Source: Aphelenchoides besseyi (lineage: Eukaryota > Nematoda > Chromadorea > Rhabditida > Aphelenchoididae). Taken from it: 64,000 bases of DNA. The notes under the pieces were generated by a model. The model was not told the DNA's origin, did not search any database, and worked only from the letters and a program-made list of their open reading frames with translations. Both the position numbers and the translations under genes were made by a program. The stretch lies in NCBI GenBank assembly GCA_024699855.1, contig JAMPIQ010000001.1:14756001-14820000 (forward strand). The letters run 5' to 3'. Position 1 is the first letter of the stretch, and every line of letters begins with the position of its first letter. This document shows, piece by piece, positions 1 to 12,496 of this stretch.

Positions 1-957
1 TTGACTTCGTTCGGGATGTTGTGCATCGATACGACTGTCCGGGTAAGTGGTGAGAAGTCGATCGAGATCCCATGTATGCTCTTGATACAAACTACAACCA
101 AAAAGGTTAAAATGAAAATGTAAATTTCATTTAAAAAAGGACCTTTACAATACCACAACTTTTGGATTTGCCCCCGATCTATGTTTAAAAACAAGAAGTT
201 GTCTTAGGAAATGACGTGAGCTGATGACGTCATTTTTCGGTTTGATTCCCATTTGAATCAAAATAACAAAACGTTCAAATGGACAGACGTACAAAATTTC
301 CGACCGTCGTTAGATCTTTTGTTTTTCACAAACGGCCATAAGAACAATCTTCTCGCTGCTCCCGACCTTTATTTTCTTGTTCAATTTGGAGTCATTAGTC
401 AGTTCCCTTTCAATGAGTTTAAATGTTAATTGTGCTCAAAAGAACTGATATCCTCTTCAGCATAAGGTCATTCGTGTCAACTGTCTGATGACGTGAATAA
501 CCAATGGGCACTGACCTGCTCAAATCGTTAGCACGGGATCCACTTTTCATCAGTCCATTGGCGCTGTCCGATTTGAACTTGTTGGTCAGACGACTCAACG
601 ACAATCCAGATCCATGTTGTTTTTTGAGCCCATTCCCCGGATGCAGATGATTGACACTTGGAGTCTCAGTTGTCGAAGCTAAAACAAAACATTGACTTTG
701 CAAGTTCGATTACTCGACTCTTTTACACGCGACTTTTGGTCAAAACAAAAACTTTGAGTCATTCCGAGTTTTCGCAAAAACAAGGAGACCATTTTGATTC
801 TTAGGATAACAATCTTCAGTTTTCGAACGCTTAACCTCGAAATAAACTCACGTTCACGTGCATCGTAACCATTCGTATCGGCAGTCTCAGCGGGCTCGAC
901 GTGAAATTTGGGATGTTCAGTCGATTTCGGATCGACACTGCCGTCCGATCGCGACAT
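1..957 (-). CDS. Partial gene, possible P2C-type (Na/K-ATPase-like) cation ATPase N-terminus
   Basis: Three exons can be chained on the minus strand: 957-852 from an ATG, 678-516 and 91-1. Donors GTGAGT and GTCAGT and acceptors TTTTAG and TTGTAG keep one frame to the window edge. The first two exons encode a polar, Ser/Asn/Lys-rich N-terminus. The third encodes 31 residues containing EHTWDLDRLLTTYPDS, which resembles the (D)EH-x-L-x-x-L-x-x-x-Y segment near the N-terminus of Na/K-ATPase alpha subunits and their nematode relatives. The rest of the protein lies left of the window. The exon chain is seen in the sequence; the family is inference from about 20 residues, and the 424-nt second intron is longer than most here. 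It could be another protein altogether. Confidence 0.4.
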
Positions 958-3063
958 CGGCAACAAGTGTTTTAGTTGTCGATAAGCCGTAGAGAGAATT
1001 CAATCGAACACGCAACTCAAGTCCACCGACCGTCAATTGAGTTTGCACAAAATGGCGAAAAACTGAAGACAAATTAACAAATTTGAATAAAACGTGATTC
1101 GAAAAGAAACGATGATACGGGAGTGTCTGTGGTATAATACTTTCGATCAAGTTTGTCATTCAACCGCGGACGCATTTTACAACAAAATGCTCGTTGATGA
1201 CCGAGTAACCGGAAACGATCGTTGATCAGAAGTTTTTGGGAAGTTTTCGAGATTTTGATTCTCGTCCGAACCAATTGGTTGAAAGTTGCTTAAACGCGAC
1301 GAGGGTTTACATTCAGAGTTCATCTTCAAACTTTCGCTCTTCCGCCAAACTCACAGGTTTCCAGAAACGCAGAAACTTATCAATCGCACGGATCTAAACT
1401 TTGTGATTGCGCACGAGAAAAGAAACTTGTGTTCAAGAATCAAAACGCACCTCCAACATCGTGAGTACGACGAAGGCAAATGGCGGCCATGCACGAACGT
1501 GTGATTTTGAGCGATTGCGCAGGAAAACTTATTTTGGCATAAAAATAATCAGCTCAGAACGAGAACTGATCCTGTGGTTGTAGCGGCATATGGCGGAGGT
1601 GTGATAAAAGCCGCGCAGACTTCGATCTTTCAAAGACCAAAACAGGTCGCGTGGTTGTTTTCCTCAGAGCGATCATCAACCAGATGGTCGGTCATTTGTA
1701 CAAAAAAACAACAACCTACAAATGCAATGGACGTGTTGAGTCGTTGAAAAATGAAGATCGATGACCCCTTGAAGCTTCAGCTTCAACATTCGCCTTCACT
1801 CATTTCTTCAAGGCATTTCAGTTCAAGGGTATTTGAACTTAAAAGCCCAAGCAAATGGAATAGTGACATCAATCATTTCCGCTCGACCGTCAAACCAACG
1901 AAAAGGCTTCTGCTCTCATTGTCGTTTCAACTGCTCGTAGTAATTTGGTGGCGATCACGTAGTAAGAGTTGCGTCAATGAATCAAAGTTTTAAATTCGTC
2001 CGACCATTTTTGTTGACGACAGCGATGAGACAAAAGTTACAGTGGTAACACAAAGATTGCAGAAAGAAACACAAATTACTGTTCATTCTCGACTATCAAG
2101 ATAGATCGATCGATCGAAACCAATGAAACGTAAACCACTTTCTTGACGTTGATTGTTTCGCTTATAAAGTCTTTACGTTGCGCAATAGTACAAGAACCAA
2201 AATGTTAGCGAACATTCTAATCGTCAACACAAAGATCTCAGTTGGCAACCAACAGTTTCAACTCAACGGTTATTGTTGACCTTTTTTGACTTAATGACGT
2301 TTTGAGTTTTAGTGCCCATCGTGAGTCAATAGGTCGAAAGTTTTGTCGTAAACTTCGCACGTTTGGTTTAGCCATAGAAAACGTCGAGAGTTCAAAGCTT
2401 AGAATGCGAAGCGGCAGTGAGTTTTATTCGAACTGACATTTGAGTTTATGTTGCGCAAAAGTTTTATTTGTTATACTAATCGCAAGAGCTCAATCGGATA
2501 TAATTCGTTTAATACACGCATTGACAGAGTTGATGAGGAACAGAGACATTGAGCAAGAAGGCCAGTCGGCCATTAACTTAAGAACCGGCACGTCGAAAGT
2601 GACGAGATCAATGAAAGGAAGTCGATGAAATGCATTGGAGACAAAAGGAATGGACCAGTTTGGCTTTTTGTAACAAAAACTGTTGGAATGTGGCGGATGG
2701 AGGTTACCAATTTACACGTAGTAATAGGACAAGCGCACTGAAGGCGGGACTTGAATCACCCGACAAAAACATTTTGGCTAATGAATTGGAGGAGTACAAA
2801 CCGTAATGACAATACAAAAGGATTCGTCTACTGAAACAATCAAAATCGCTGTTCGTGTAGACGTTCATCGAGAAGCGTCCGTTGAGCCAAACTCGGCCAA
2901 AATCTGTTGGTTAAAAGGCGGATGACGAACCTGAAAATAAGAATCAATTCATCGAATTCGGCAGCCGATTTCTTCATTTTCCAATTGAAACCTCCGCTTT
3001 TTACGTCAACTTTTATTTATGGTCATGTGACGTAATCTATGAAAATTAAACAAACATAACAAA
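958..3063. other. Intergenic, no gene recognised
   Basis: About 2.1 kb between two minus-strand genes: the start of the left-edge gene and the stop of the P4-ATPase. Open frames here are short and show no recognisable domain or consistent splice pattern. The right end should contain the P4-ATPase 3' UTR and the left end the promoter of the left-edge gene. I see no clear repeat. Confidence 0.5.
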
Positions 3064-6000
3064 CTACGTCATTGCATTCCATTCTGAAGGGGAAATCACA
3101 AACCTTGGCATGAGAGCGACAATCACAGTCAACAGCAAAGACGTCCAAAACTGCACGCGATCCATCATATCGAATGCGACCCGTAACGGCGGATCTTTGG
3201 TACCCAAACTCTCAGACCCGATTGATGTGTAGATCATGAAGAAGAGGAAATGGATCATAGCAAACATCAACATAATTACGGCTACTGGTGTGGTCTGAAA
3301 CAGGAAATTGGCTGTTGCAAACATCGTTTGAGACTCACCCATCTTCTTACCAACAACGCCAAATGAAACGAACTAAATCAAGGTACCAATCAAATGCTTG
3401 TATTAGAATACTTACTTTGTAAAGAACATGGCTGTGCAGATTAGAAAAGACAACTGCCACAAAGAGATCCAACTTTCTTCGAAACACTAAAGTGAATTCC
3501 GATTAATCCTTCGAAGATCTCGACTTACAAAGTACGGAATGAAGAAAATCACCGCACTTTGCCAAAAAGAATCGATCATATTGAAGGCAAATGACTTGAA
3601 TGTACACAGTTGGCCTTCACGTCCCTGTTCGTAGAGATGCGGATAATGAAGAAGTTGATCGCGTTCAACGTCCTGATCAAAGATGCTGTAGACCATTGGT
3701 TGTACACTAAAAACAAGGAAGTAATTAGAAAACGTTTCTATTTACCTCGTGAAAATGATCGGATACAACAACGAGTAGATCGGGTCAATGTAAAATCCAC
3801 TACTGAACCCGTTGAATAGCTGCTCCCAAAACATGATCAAAACGAAAACCGCGTTTTTGTCCAAGAAGTACAAAATTGCGTTGCTCAATCGGTAATAATT
3901 CCAATGGCCATGAACGAGCAGAAGTTTTCGTAGGAAACGAAAACGTGAAATTGCAAAGTCGGAGGCCATCACCGCTTGTAGACCTTCGCGTCCAGAAATC
4001 CCAATTCCAACGTCAGCGCTTAAGATCATTGGTACATCGTTTGCGCCATCGCCTATCGCCAAAGTTTTTCCCTTCAGTTTCTTCTTAACCGCTTTAACGA
4101 CCTCTGCTTTTTCAGCTGGAGTCATACGATAACAAACGATTGCAGCGCAACTTAACTTCAATAGTTCTCTTGAAGCAAACTCGCGACTTACCGAGGTATC
4201 AAATTGAAAATCTCTGGATTCCCTTCTTTCATGAGTTTTATGATATCGGACGAGAAGACCGCGTTGAAATACTTCGGTTCCGATGGACATCCACGAACAT
4301 GGTCGAGTGAATGAAAAGTCCAGATTTCCAACTGACTGTTGAACAAATGACATGACTTCGCGATGTTCATTGCCGTCTCGCATTTATCTCCGGTCAAAAC
4401 CCAAACTTGAATACCCGCTCTTCTCAGATCGTCTATGGCTTCGGCAACTCCCGGCTACAAAGACAAACGTTCATCCGAAGAGCTTTTTTGATTACTCACC
4501 TGCAAGCGATCTTCAATTGCTGTTACGCCCAAGAGTTGCAATTTTGTTTCAATTCGCTTCGACGTTTCACTCATCAGTTCATTCGACTCATCATCACAAA
4601 CATCTTCAACCTGAAAACCACGGTTATTACGCGTTTAAAAGACTCTTGTCCAACCAATTCTCGTGTTTCCAACCACTCTTTGAACTCCGACTCAGGAACC
4701 ACTCGCATCGCCATGCACAAAGTTCGTAAACCGACTCGTCCGTAATTCGCCAGAATCTGTCGATTCATTTCCACCAACGCAGAATCATTATTTACGGGAT
4801 CCAAATTCGGAAGTACTTGTTCGTCGGCTCCTTTGCATAACAACAAAATTTGGTCTTCGAACTTTACTATCACTGACATTCGTTTGCGATCCGAATCAAA
4901 AGGCAGTATCTTCAAAATTTCCAATTCGATTTCGTCTTCGTGAATCGTATCACTAAACGGCGGCGATGTGTTGGGCAAACGAACGCGTATGTCCGTAGCA
5001 TTTCGAGATACGAGAGTGAAACCGTAGGCATCAGCTGCCTTCACTAGAGCTAATTCATCCGGACTTTCGGCATCATAATTGTTGTTTTCCAATACTGTGG
5101 CTGCATTTGCAATCGTTCGACGGCGTTGAAAGATTCTAAAGTGAGGGATTAAGATGAACATTTGATTAAAACAAACTTCGACAAACTTCCAATTCGTTTC
5201 AACAGCTCGGCCGGTGCAAAAGCGAATTGTTTGGAGGATGAGTTGGGTGTGAGTCCAGCCCTAAACAAAAAAATGAAAAGTTAGTAGAAATACAAATCAA
5301 ACGTGTGTGGAGTGGCGGTTGTTGCGGTTTGTAGACCTTCGGTTTGAACAAAAAACGCGCTGTTTCCGACGTTATAAACGTTATCTTCCATGTAACCGAA
5401 CTCAACGTCGTCGACTTTCTGTTTCTGTCGGACCATTACCGTGTTACTGAAAACTGACAGTTTAATTTAACTTAAGATGAATTACCAAACAGTCATGTTC
5501 AACATAAAATAAAACTTCGCGCTTCGATCAGCAGACATCGTAGATGCAGCGGCCAACTCCTTTTGAAGTTGAACTGAAATCTGTGGAGTATCGTCATCGG
5601 CACTAATCACGATCGGTGGAGCAGCAGTAATCGACGAGTTCCGACGTCGATTCTTTGCTTCCGTTTCGTACACCTGTCCATTGATTGCACACGAACTAAA
5701 CATTATCACTAACTGTCTACTTGTCTTCAACCTATTACCGAAAGACCATTTTGTTCTCAGTCAATGTACCGGTCTTATCAGATAAAATGTATTTGATTTG
5801 CCCCAATTCTTCGGGAATATTCAACGTTCGACAAAGTAACTTCTTGTCTCTTTCTTCGTCGTACATTTCCAAGTCTTGAGTCATGCTGAAAACCGTCTCG
5901 ATTATTCGCTCTTTTGAATAGTAAACTTACAGATAGTTCTGTCCGAGTTTAACCATTTCGATTGAAATGTACAAAGAGAGTGGAATCAACGTCTAAAAGC

Positions 6001-7621
6001 CTCGATTTACGACTAAAAGTTGAATTAAAACCCACTTGATAGACCAGAATATAGGCACCCATATTAATGAAACCGTCTTTGATTGGAGAATGAGTGAAAA
6101 GAACAACGAAAGGGATGAGCTTCGAATGTGCACCAAATTCCTTCAACCATATCATTGAACAAACTCCACCGCTAACAACCAAAAAGATGAGTAGAAGAAC
6201 ACAAAATAAAATGAAATAGTTGGTTATTCGTTCCAACGACGATCGTTTATATTTCACTGAGCCATTACTCAACATCAATTTTGTTTCTTTCCCTACAAAA
6301 CCATACAGTCAGATGTGTTTAAGTTGAGAGGTTAACCCGTGTAAATGACAATCCCTTCAGCAAAGGCTGTATTTCGAATTTGACACCCACGAAGAACTAC
6401 GTTCTCCTTCGACACTTTGTCTGTTTCACCCGTTTCGTAGATCAAATTGCCGGAAATGTGATTGAGACGGTTATCAGGAGGATTGCACATCACCCGTATG
6501 TACAAGTTGGATGGATCAAAAGTGTCATTCTTCAAAACAGACAATTAGATGATGAATAATCTCACTTACCAAACAATATTTTTTGCAATTGCTAACCACA
6601 ACTTTTTGTTTGAGGTTGTTTTCGCCATCCAAATTCGAAGTTTCAACGAAAACACAACCCTCAGGATCCGAACTTCTGATTAAAACAATATCGGCTGGAA
6701 GCTTCTCGTCCGATGACACGTGAACTAAATCACCGACCAAAACCAACTCCCATAGTGTTTTTCGGAATCGTCGTTTCGTACTATCCCAAACGTGAACGGT
6801 GTTGTGATTGAGTCGGTAGTCTGCTCGTTTTCGTCTCCAATCTTCTATTCCATCTTTTATGGCAGTCATCAGAAGAATAACAGTTAACGGAATCATTCCT
6901 AGGTATCGACTGAAAGCTTGAAGAGCCGGAATCCAATTCATTCCTGAAAGAATAAAGAAGTCACATAGCAATTAAGGATGAACGTGCCCACTATAATACA
7001 AAAGTAGATGTTCGCCCATCGTTGAAACTGTTCCCAAAGGTTCTTGGGCAAAAAAGTGAACCACGTGTATTTGGAAGTAGAAATCTTGTTAGGAGGAAAT
7101 TTCTTGTAATTTGAAAGACGATAACGTGGCACATGACTTTGCGTCCAATTCGGTTCAATCATTCGTTCTTCACCAGCATTTTTGGTTGTTCTCCAAAACG
7201 GATTCCGAAACGACTGGGTGGTCAGGTCAATAGCTCGCTCGTAAATGGGTGCTGTAGCTGGAATCCAACGCGATGAATGCCGTCGATGAAAAGTTGTTGA
7301 TTTTGTTGGGGTTTGAACGGACGATTGATTTTTCAACAATTCGATTCCGTTTGTTGGGATGGGAGTTGGGGCAGTTGGAACGGAGGTTGGCGAGATTTGC
7401 GGTGTTGTTGATTGGGAACTGAAGTTCGTGTGTGTTCCACCGTTGTAATGTCCAACAGTGACGGGAGATCGAGCATGCGATCGATGAGCTGGTCCATTGG
7501 TTGTCGAAATTACTGGGTTGATGCGATGTGAAGCTGTTTCAACAAGTGCAATAGATGCCGGCGGCAACGGCCGCGATGGTGAGACTTTCTGAACAATTTT
7601 GTTCGGTTTTGAGGAGAAAGC
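3064..7621 (-). CDS. P4-type phospholipid-transporting ATPase (class 5, ATP10-like)
   Basis: A P4-ATPase flippase, which moves phospholipids from the outer to the cytosolic leaflet using ATP. About 15 exons separated by introns of about 45 nt run leftward. The N-terminal ~200 residues are Ser/Thr/Pro-rich and probably cytosolic. They are followed by the entry motif [19 protein letters not shown], the FxRWANIYF segment and [15 protein letters not shown]. The phosphorylation motif [11 protein letters not shown] lies near 5750-5780, with the DGE-type actuator loop (LDGENN) near 6620. The hinge [10 protein letters not shown] lies near 4030-4060, and the C-terminal membrane helices run to a stop at 3064. 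The AIKD-xx-ED context resembles ATP10-type (class 5) flippases and nematode TAT proteins. Family members usually need a CDC50 partner. The exon starting at 7621 follows an acceptor, so the true start codon is upstream and was not identified. Confidence 0.93.
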
Positions 7622-7916
7622 CTGAAGATTAGAAGTAGATTGAAGGTTAACAACGCTGGCAGAATGCTAAGATCTGGTAAAGACGCGCAACTATGCGAAA
7701 AAAGTAACTGATTTCATCAGCAGCTGAGTGCTAAATGATCAACTCGGTACCGGAGTTCAGTCGTTTATCGGCAATAACGTAAAGTCAAAAAGAGTGAATG
7801 GACGAACAACTCGAAAGCAAACTCCGAGCAATGGAATGTGTGACGTGGAATGTCCAGTTTTTTTAAGTCTGATCGTTTTTATGTTCGCTCACTTCTCTTC
7901 AACAAAAGTCGCCAAT

Positions 7917-8754
7917 TCATCGGCCGTCGTGAATCATCTTGTTTTTCAATCGTTCAAATGCGCAAAAACTTCCGAGACATTTCGAGAAAAACGATCGAAT
8001 AAAACGACTGGAGGTTTCTGGACGAATCAAAATGCTTAACAAGATAAGCGAAGTCACGAGCTTACAAATTCTGTCGCGTTCAAAGACCATAGAGTTTTTG
8101 GAGACCTTCGCTTCCTGCTCAGTAGAGTTCTGAACTTTCTTTTGCAAGTTTTGTTTTACTCCAAACGCGCAGCCGATGTCCCAATATGTTTTGCGGTCCA
8201 ATTGAATTTCATGTGTGGAGTCATGAGATGAAAGCACCTGCCATTCATCGGACGAATAATTGAGACGGAAAAGTAACAAGCAAAAAAGTAGTTCTCGAAG
8301 TTAAACGGACAATGAACGTTACTGGTGTTTACGTGTTGAATGATAAGAATGAAACGAAACGACGTCATTTCGTTTGCAATGTTGCGGTAAAGGCTCGAGA
8401 AAACGTTCCCAATTCCCGGGCTAAGCGGCGAATTAAACAACAAACTCCAATAGAACTGAGCTTCATGGCCAGAAAGGACGTGCAAATAATTGAAGGTAAA
8501 AAGTCGGGGAGAAGACTGCGCCCAAATTTTTTCCTATTACTCACGACAGTTTGGTCATCGAAAGAACAGTCATTGTTCTCATCGAGGAAACGATCTGAAT
8601 TGGAAGGATAACTGCAAAAGAATAAACCGATCATTGCGCCTTCCAATGGGAAAGTTGTAAGAAGAAATGAAACCGAACCAAATGGAAAACCACTAGTTCC
8701 TTCTTTTTTTATCACCACTTGTGCTAATGCGCCTTCAGTTTTCGTATCAATCAA
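7917..8754 (-). CDS. Uncharacterised exons, possible small membrane protein
   Basis: Minus-strand exons can be chained as about 8754-8550, 8458-8334 and 8240-7917, with GTGAGT and GTAAAC donors and CAG acceptors. The first has a hydrophobic stretch (FGSVSFLLTTFPLEGAM) and the last another (LVTSLILLSIL), so a membrane protein is possible. No domain is recognised and no convincing ATG is seen, because the longest frame opens on TTG. It lies just upstream of the P4-ATPase on the same strand, so it could hold 5' exons of that gene, a separate gene, or chance open frame. Confidence is low because support rests on splice-site grammar alone. Confidence 0.28.
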
Positions 8755-9574
8755 CGAAGGTTATCAATCGCTTCGAATTTCTTCGCTCAGTTGGAACGTT
8801 GACGCATAGACCAAAGCGTCGCTTTTGAATCCCAATGACTCGACAAAAAAGTTTAAAAGCAACTTGGAATCAAACCAAACGTCTGAAAGTGATCAACGGC
8901 TTTTCCTGTTGCAGAAAACTGAAATCGAATTGCAGTTATACAAACACACGAATTGGATCGCCACTCCTCTTTCCGCCCTCCGGTTGTCGTACAACCGAAT
9001 CTGTTCGTTGGCCGCCCATCATAACATCGATTCGATTTCTGACATTAAGATCGAAGATTGTTCGGAACAAATCCGAATGCTTCAATGGCCAAAGTCATAA
9101 TAAACGGGAGACAATCTTCGAATTCAAATGTGCAGACGATTGTTCAACCTTTCAACTGTTCACGTAATCTCCGAATACAAAACGTGTTCTCGTGAGCGGA
9201 TTAACACACGAGAGCAGAGCTTCCAAAAGTGGAACGTAGGTAAAACAAAAAGAACGAAATTGCATCCCAGCAAAAACGTTCTGAAACTCTCAATTAGCTA
9301 ACAGGTCCTGCTTATTTGTTTGATTACTTTCGATCTCGTGCTCTCAAAAACTAATCGGAAAATGAACTTAAAAGTCGTAAGCTGCTTCTCGCGGCCAATT
9401 TCGTCGATTAGCGTCGACGAGCGGGAAAAGAATGCTGGTCATTAACCCACTTGTTCTAAGCTTAAATTTTTAAACCATTGATTTTGGAGCCATTGAAATA
9501 CACGCTTCAAACATGCAATTCACAGGGCTCGGCCTTTGCTCAGTTGTTATGAGACATGAGCTGCCAACACGCAA
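8755..9574. other. Mostly unassigned; one weak plus-strand open frame
   Basis: A plus-strand frame at about 8825-9100 encodes roughly 90 residues with even amino-acid use but no ATG-led start and no family I recognise. The remaining sequence shows nothing I can assign. Confidence 0.25.
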
Positions 9575-10157
9575 TTAAATTTCCTGGACATCAGACGGCA
9601 CATTCACGTGCGTGGATCTTTGTTGCAGAGAACGAACGTTTTCGCCAACCCGAACGCTTAGCGACGTGCTCGAACTGTCGGGGGAGTCTAATATGGAATG
9701 AATACGAAAGTAATTAGTCGAATTGTTGGTGAACATCATTAACCGCAGAATCGTCAATGAATTGAAAAGGTAATTTAAACAACCACGATCTTCGGCTTTG
9801 TGATCACGAACGAACAATATCGACGTTGGTGACAGTTGTTGACTTACAACCGTAAAAGAAGAATCTGATGACAAAACAAAGTGTTCCATGGAAGTTTGTT
9901 TTTGATGACACACGAAAACCAAAATCATCACAATCTTGTTCTCCTTGGAAACACGACGAGGCCGATCCCGAAACTACAGACACGAAACAGTCGGAACATG
10001 ACCTGCGTACCGAATCGACTTCTGCTCTTTGCGGGTTGTCAAGAGCCCAATAACGTGGAATTCTTAAGCAGTCACGACGTACATATGATGTTATTAGGAG
10101 GTTGTTCGTAACTTTCTTAAACTTATTAGTTTTAGAGAAACGAGAAATCTGATTCAA
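9575..10157 (-). CDS. Uncharacterised minus-strand exons
   Basis: The minus strand carries an open frame ending at 9575 whose last exon (about 9688-9575) follows a good acceptor, TATTAG. It encodes a Ser/Arg/Gln-rich tail ending in SDVQEI. An upstream exon of about 9845-9740 can be joined through a GTTAATG donor. Further exons toward 10157 cannot be fixed. No domain is recognised; a hydrophilic receptor tail is one possibility. This is exon-like sequence, not a firm gene. Confidence 0.22.
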
Positions 10158-10214
10158 ACTTCTTAATATTGTCGCTAACTATTTATGTTGTTGAACACAA
10201 TGCTTCACATAAAA

Positions 10215-11157
10215 TCAATTCCCATTACCGAAAGTATCTCCTGTTGTTCCTAAATCTACGTCACGACTGTAGCCTTCTCTATGTACGGTTATGAAAAAGA
10301 TGGCCATATGGCAAACTCGACCGTCCAAATTGTGTTGAACGAGAAGCGACTGTCGTTCATTCAATTCCAATTTCTTGACATCAAAACTGTCCATGACCGA
10401 TTGGACAACCGACGTTTGTACTTGTTTTTGCATCTTCAATTAACTGAGCTATGAACTTGGCCTTCATAACTTACATTCTTGTCGTGGATAAGCTCGAAAT
10501 GAAGTTTGTCGAATTGAACGTCTTTGATTCCCAAATTCTTGGCGGCGATCGTTGTCGTTTCAATCGCTTTGCGTAATCTACGGATTTCCGTTGCGAAGAC
10601 TTCTGGAGACTAAAAGTCAAAAGTGTTCCAACTGACAAGAATTCGAAATGTCTACTTGATGTTTTGGGAAAAATCGATAACCACCACGTATTTGTAGAGA
10701 CCGCAAGTCGGGAGCTGCACGTTTCAAGTTTCGCATCGATTTTGCGTAAAAGTTTTCAACCGAACGGTTATTTCCATGGGCTGTAGCCGGAGCCGAAATA
10801 CTCAAATACAACTTCGTGATGTCTTTGTGATGTCTTGCGCCGTCTTTGGAATAGAAATCTTCGATGTACAGGTCGGGACGAAAAACAGTTCCCGAGTCGT
10901 CGTTGTGAAAAACTGAAACTCGTTCAATTATACGAATTCGTAGACAATTACCGGCTTCATCAGGGACGGTCGTTGTTTCGTTTGCAACATCTCGACTTTG
11001 AACAACACTCAACGATTGGTGGTTTAGCGTTTCCAATCCGACTTTCTCTAAAATTTGTTTAAGAAGTTCACTCACTAGCCAGAATACCTAGTTTGTGTGG
11101 CTTGTCCACAGCTGCACAAACCAAAACAAAAGACAGAATCAAATATAGAGAAGTCAT
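10215..11157 (-). CDS. Uncharacterised secreted protein with signal peptide
   Basis: A five-exon model holds one frame from ATG at 11157 to TGA at 10215, giving about 270 residues. It begins MTSLYLILSFVLVCAAVDKP, a classic signal peptide. A 40-nt intron (GTATTC...TTTTAG) then leads to the frame beginning EKVGLETLNHQ. Later exons encode DGARHHKDITKLYLSISAP, HGNNRSVENFYAKSMRNL, LRSLQIRGGYRFFPKHQ and a Val/Gln-rich C-terminal exon at 10432-10215. One sequon-like NRS is present, there is no second membrane segment, and few cysteines remain in the mature part. I do not recognise the family. Secretion or lumenal residence is inferred from the signal peptide. The consistent phase of all four introns makes this a real gene. 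Confidence 0.7.
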
Positions 11158-12496
11158 GAACGAACGTTTGTCGAAATGTAATGGTACCCAAATTGAACTT
11201 GCCGTTTTATTCACGAGTTAATTGAGACTCCAACAATTAAACGAAGTGGATGGCGAAAACCTCAACGGCAATCAAACGCGATCGGCGTTCTTTTCACTTC
11301 TTCCATAAATGAAAGCAATTTCGTTTTCAAGTGCAACTCCGTGGTTATGTGCGTGCTGAGATACAGTTAGGATCGGAAAACCAAAACTCGACAACAAAAC
11401 TCCTTTCACCATCTGAACTCACAGAACAGCGCTCATGAGTCGAGAATATTGGCGGTTGTGCCGGCGCAACCGCTTCCAAAAATTCAGGTTCGAACCAAAA
11501 CGCGTACGTTTGCAATTGGCGATCCGAAGACCGCCGTCGCCCCTAAAGGCGAGCAAACGTTGTGTTTCTGTCCAGTATCAAAAAGCCATTTTCCATTGTC
11601 TCAAGTAAGTCTCAATTCAATTTCAAATCGTCATTGTAAATCGAATCGAAACGATCTAAACGAAAATAAGCCCACTTCCTCGAACACACTAACCGATGGG
11701 TCTTCGCTAAGACGAGAGAAAATTGACACGAACTCTCGTTTTTCTCTAACCGTCTGCTCAACTATCTCTTCAGCGTCAAATTTGCATTCTCTGGATTTTT
11801 TGTTGTTGGCAGGAAACTTGTTTACGAACTTTGCAAGCTTTTCATTCAACAACAACCAACTTGATCCAGGGAATCGGAACAGAATTGCCAAGTCATCAGT
11901 TATCGACAGGAAAACTGACGTCCAGTTGTTGTATCAACATGAACGTCTAAATTGTGTTGCTCATCAAATGAAAGAAATCAGCTCGTTGTTGATGAAATTC
12001 TGCCTTTTTGACTGATGTTGTGAGGTCACTGGGTATCCGATTGCAAGGCGCATTGATCGGCAGTCGCCATTCAAGCTTTTGGTTTGTTTACATCCAAACG
12101 ATTATCACTCATCGGTTAACGGAAACTTTCGTTCACAAAGATTTCACTCATGCCGTCAAGATCGCTTATATTATGAAAACACTCTACAAGAACTTCAAAA
12201 TACAATAGCTTAAAAACTGGTATTCAGATCTGCACATTCTCTTCAGATAGTTTATGTACGTGACCTGCCTCTCAATTGACAAATCATTCGATCTCGGTGG
12301 TGATCTCAGATCGACGGTTCGTTCGATTTGATTGTTTATATTGCAACTGCCACGTTGTCATCAATTGAAATCGTGCTTTGCAATAGACAACCAACCAAAC
12401 CATTAGACCGATTCTCAGCTAATTTTTATTCGACACCTCTTTCTTTCCGTTAACTGCGCAAGTAATCTCAGCATTTAGAAACAGAAGCAAACGGGA
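11158..12496. other. Intergenic with one weak plus-strand open frame
   Basis: A plus-strand frame from about 11449 to 12015 is open for 188 codons but opens on TTG and shows no domain. An overlapping frame from ATG near 11436 reaches a GTAAGT donor near 11610, so an exon is possible here. The right part, about 12020-12490, precedes the cubilin start and probably contains its promoter and 5' UTR. Confidence 0.25.

Noticed and set aside
2440..2628. Plus-strand frame with hydrophobic start (VLFVILIARAQSD)
   Set aside because: It opens on TTG rather than ATG, has no linked exon and no family resemblance.
11040..11100. Apparent 4-bp AGTG duplication frameshifting the secreted protein after its signal peptide
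   Set aside because: A 40-nt intron GTATTC...TTTTAG removes this stretch and keeps the frame (KL then EKVG), so no frameshift is needed.
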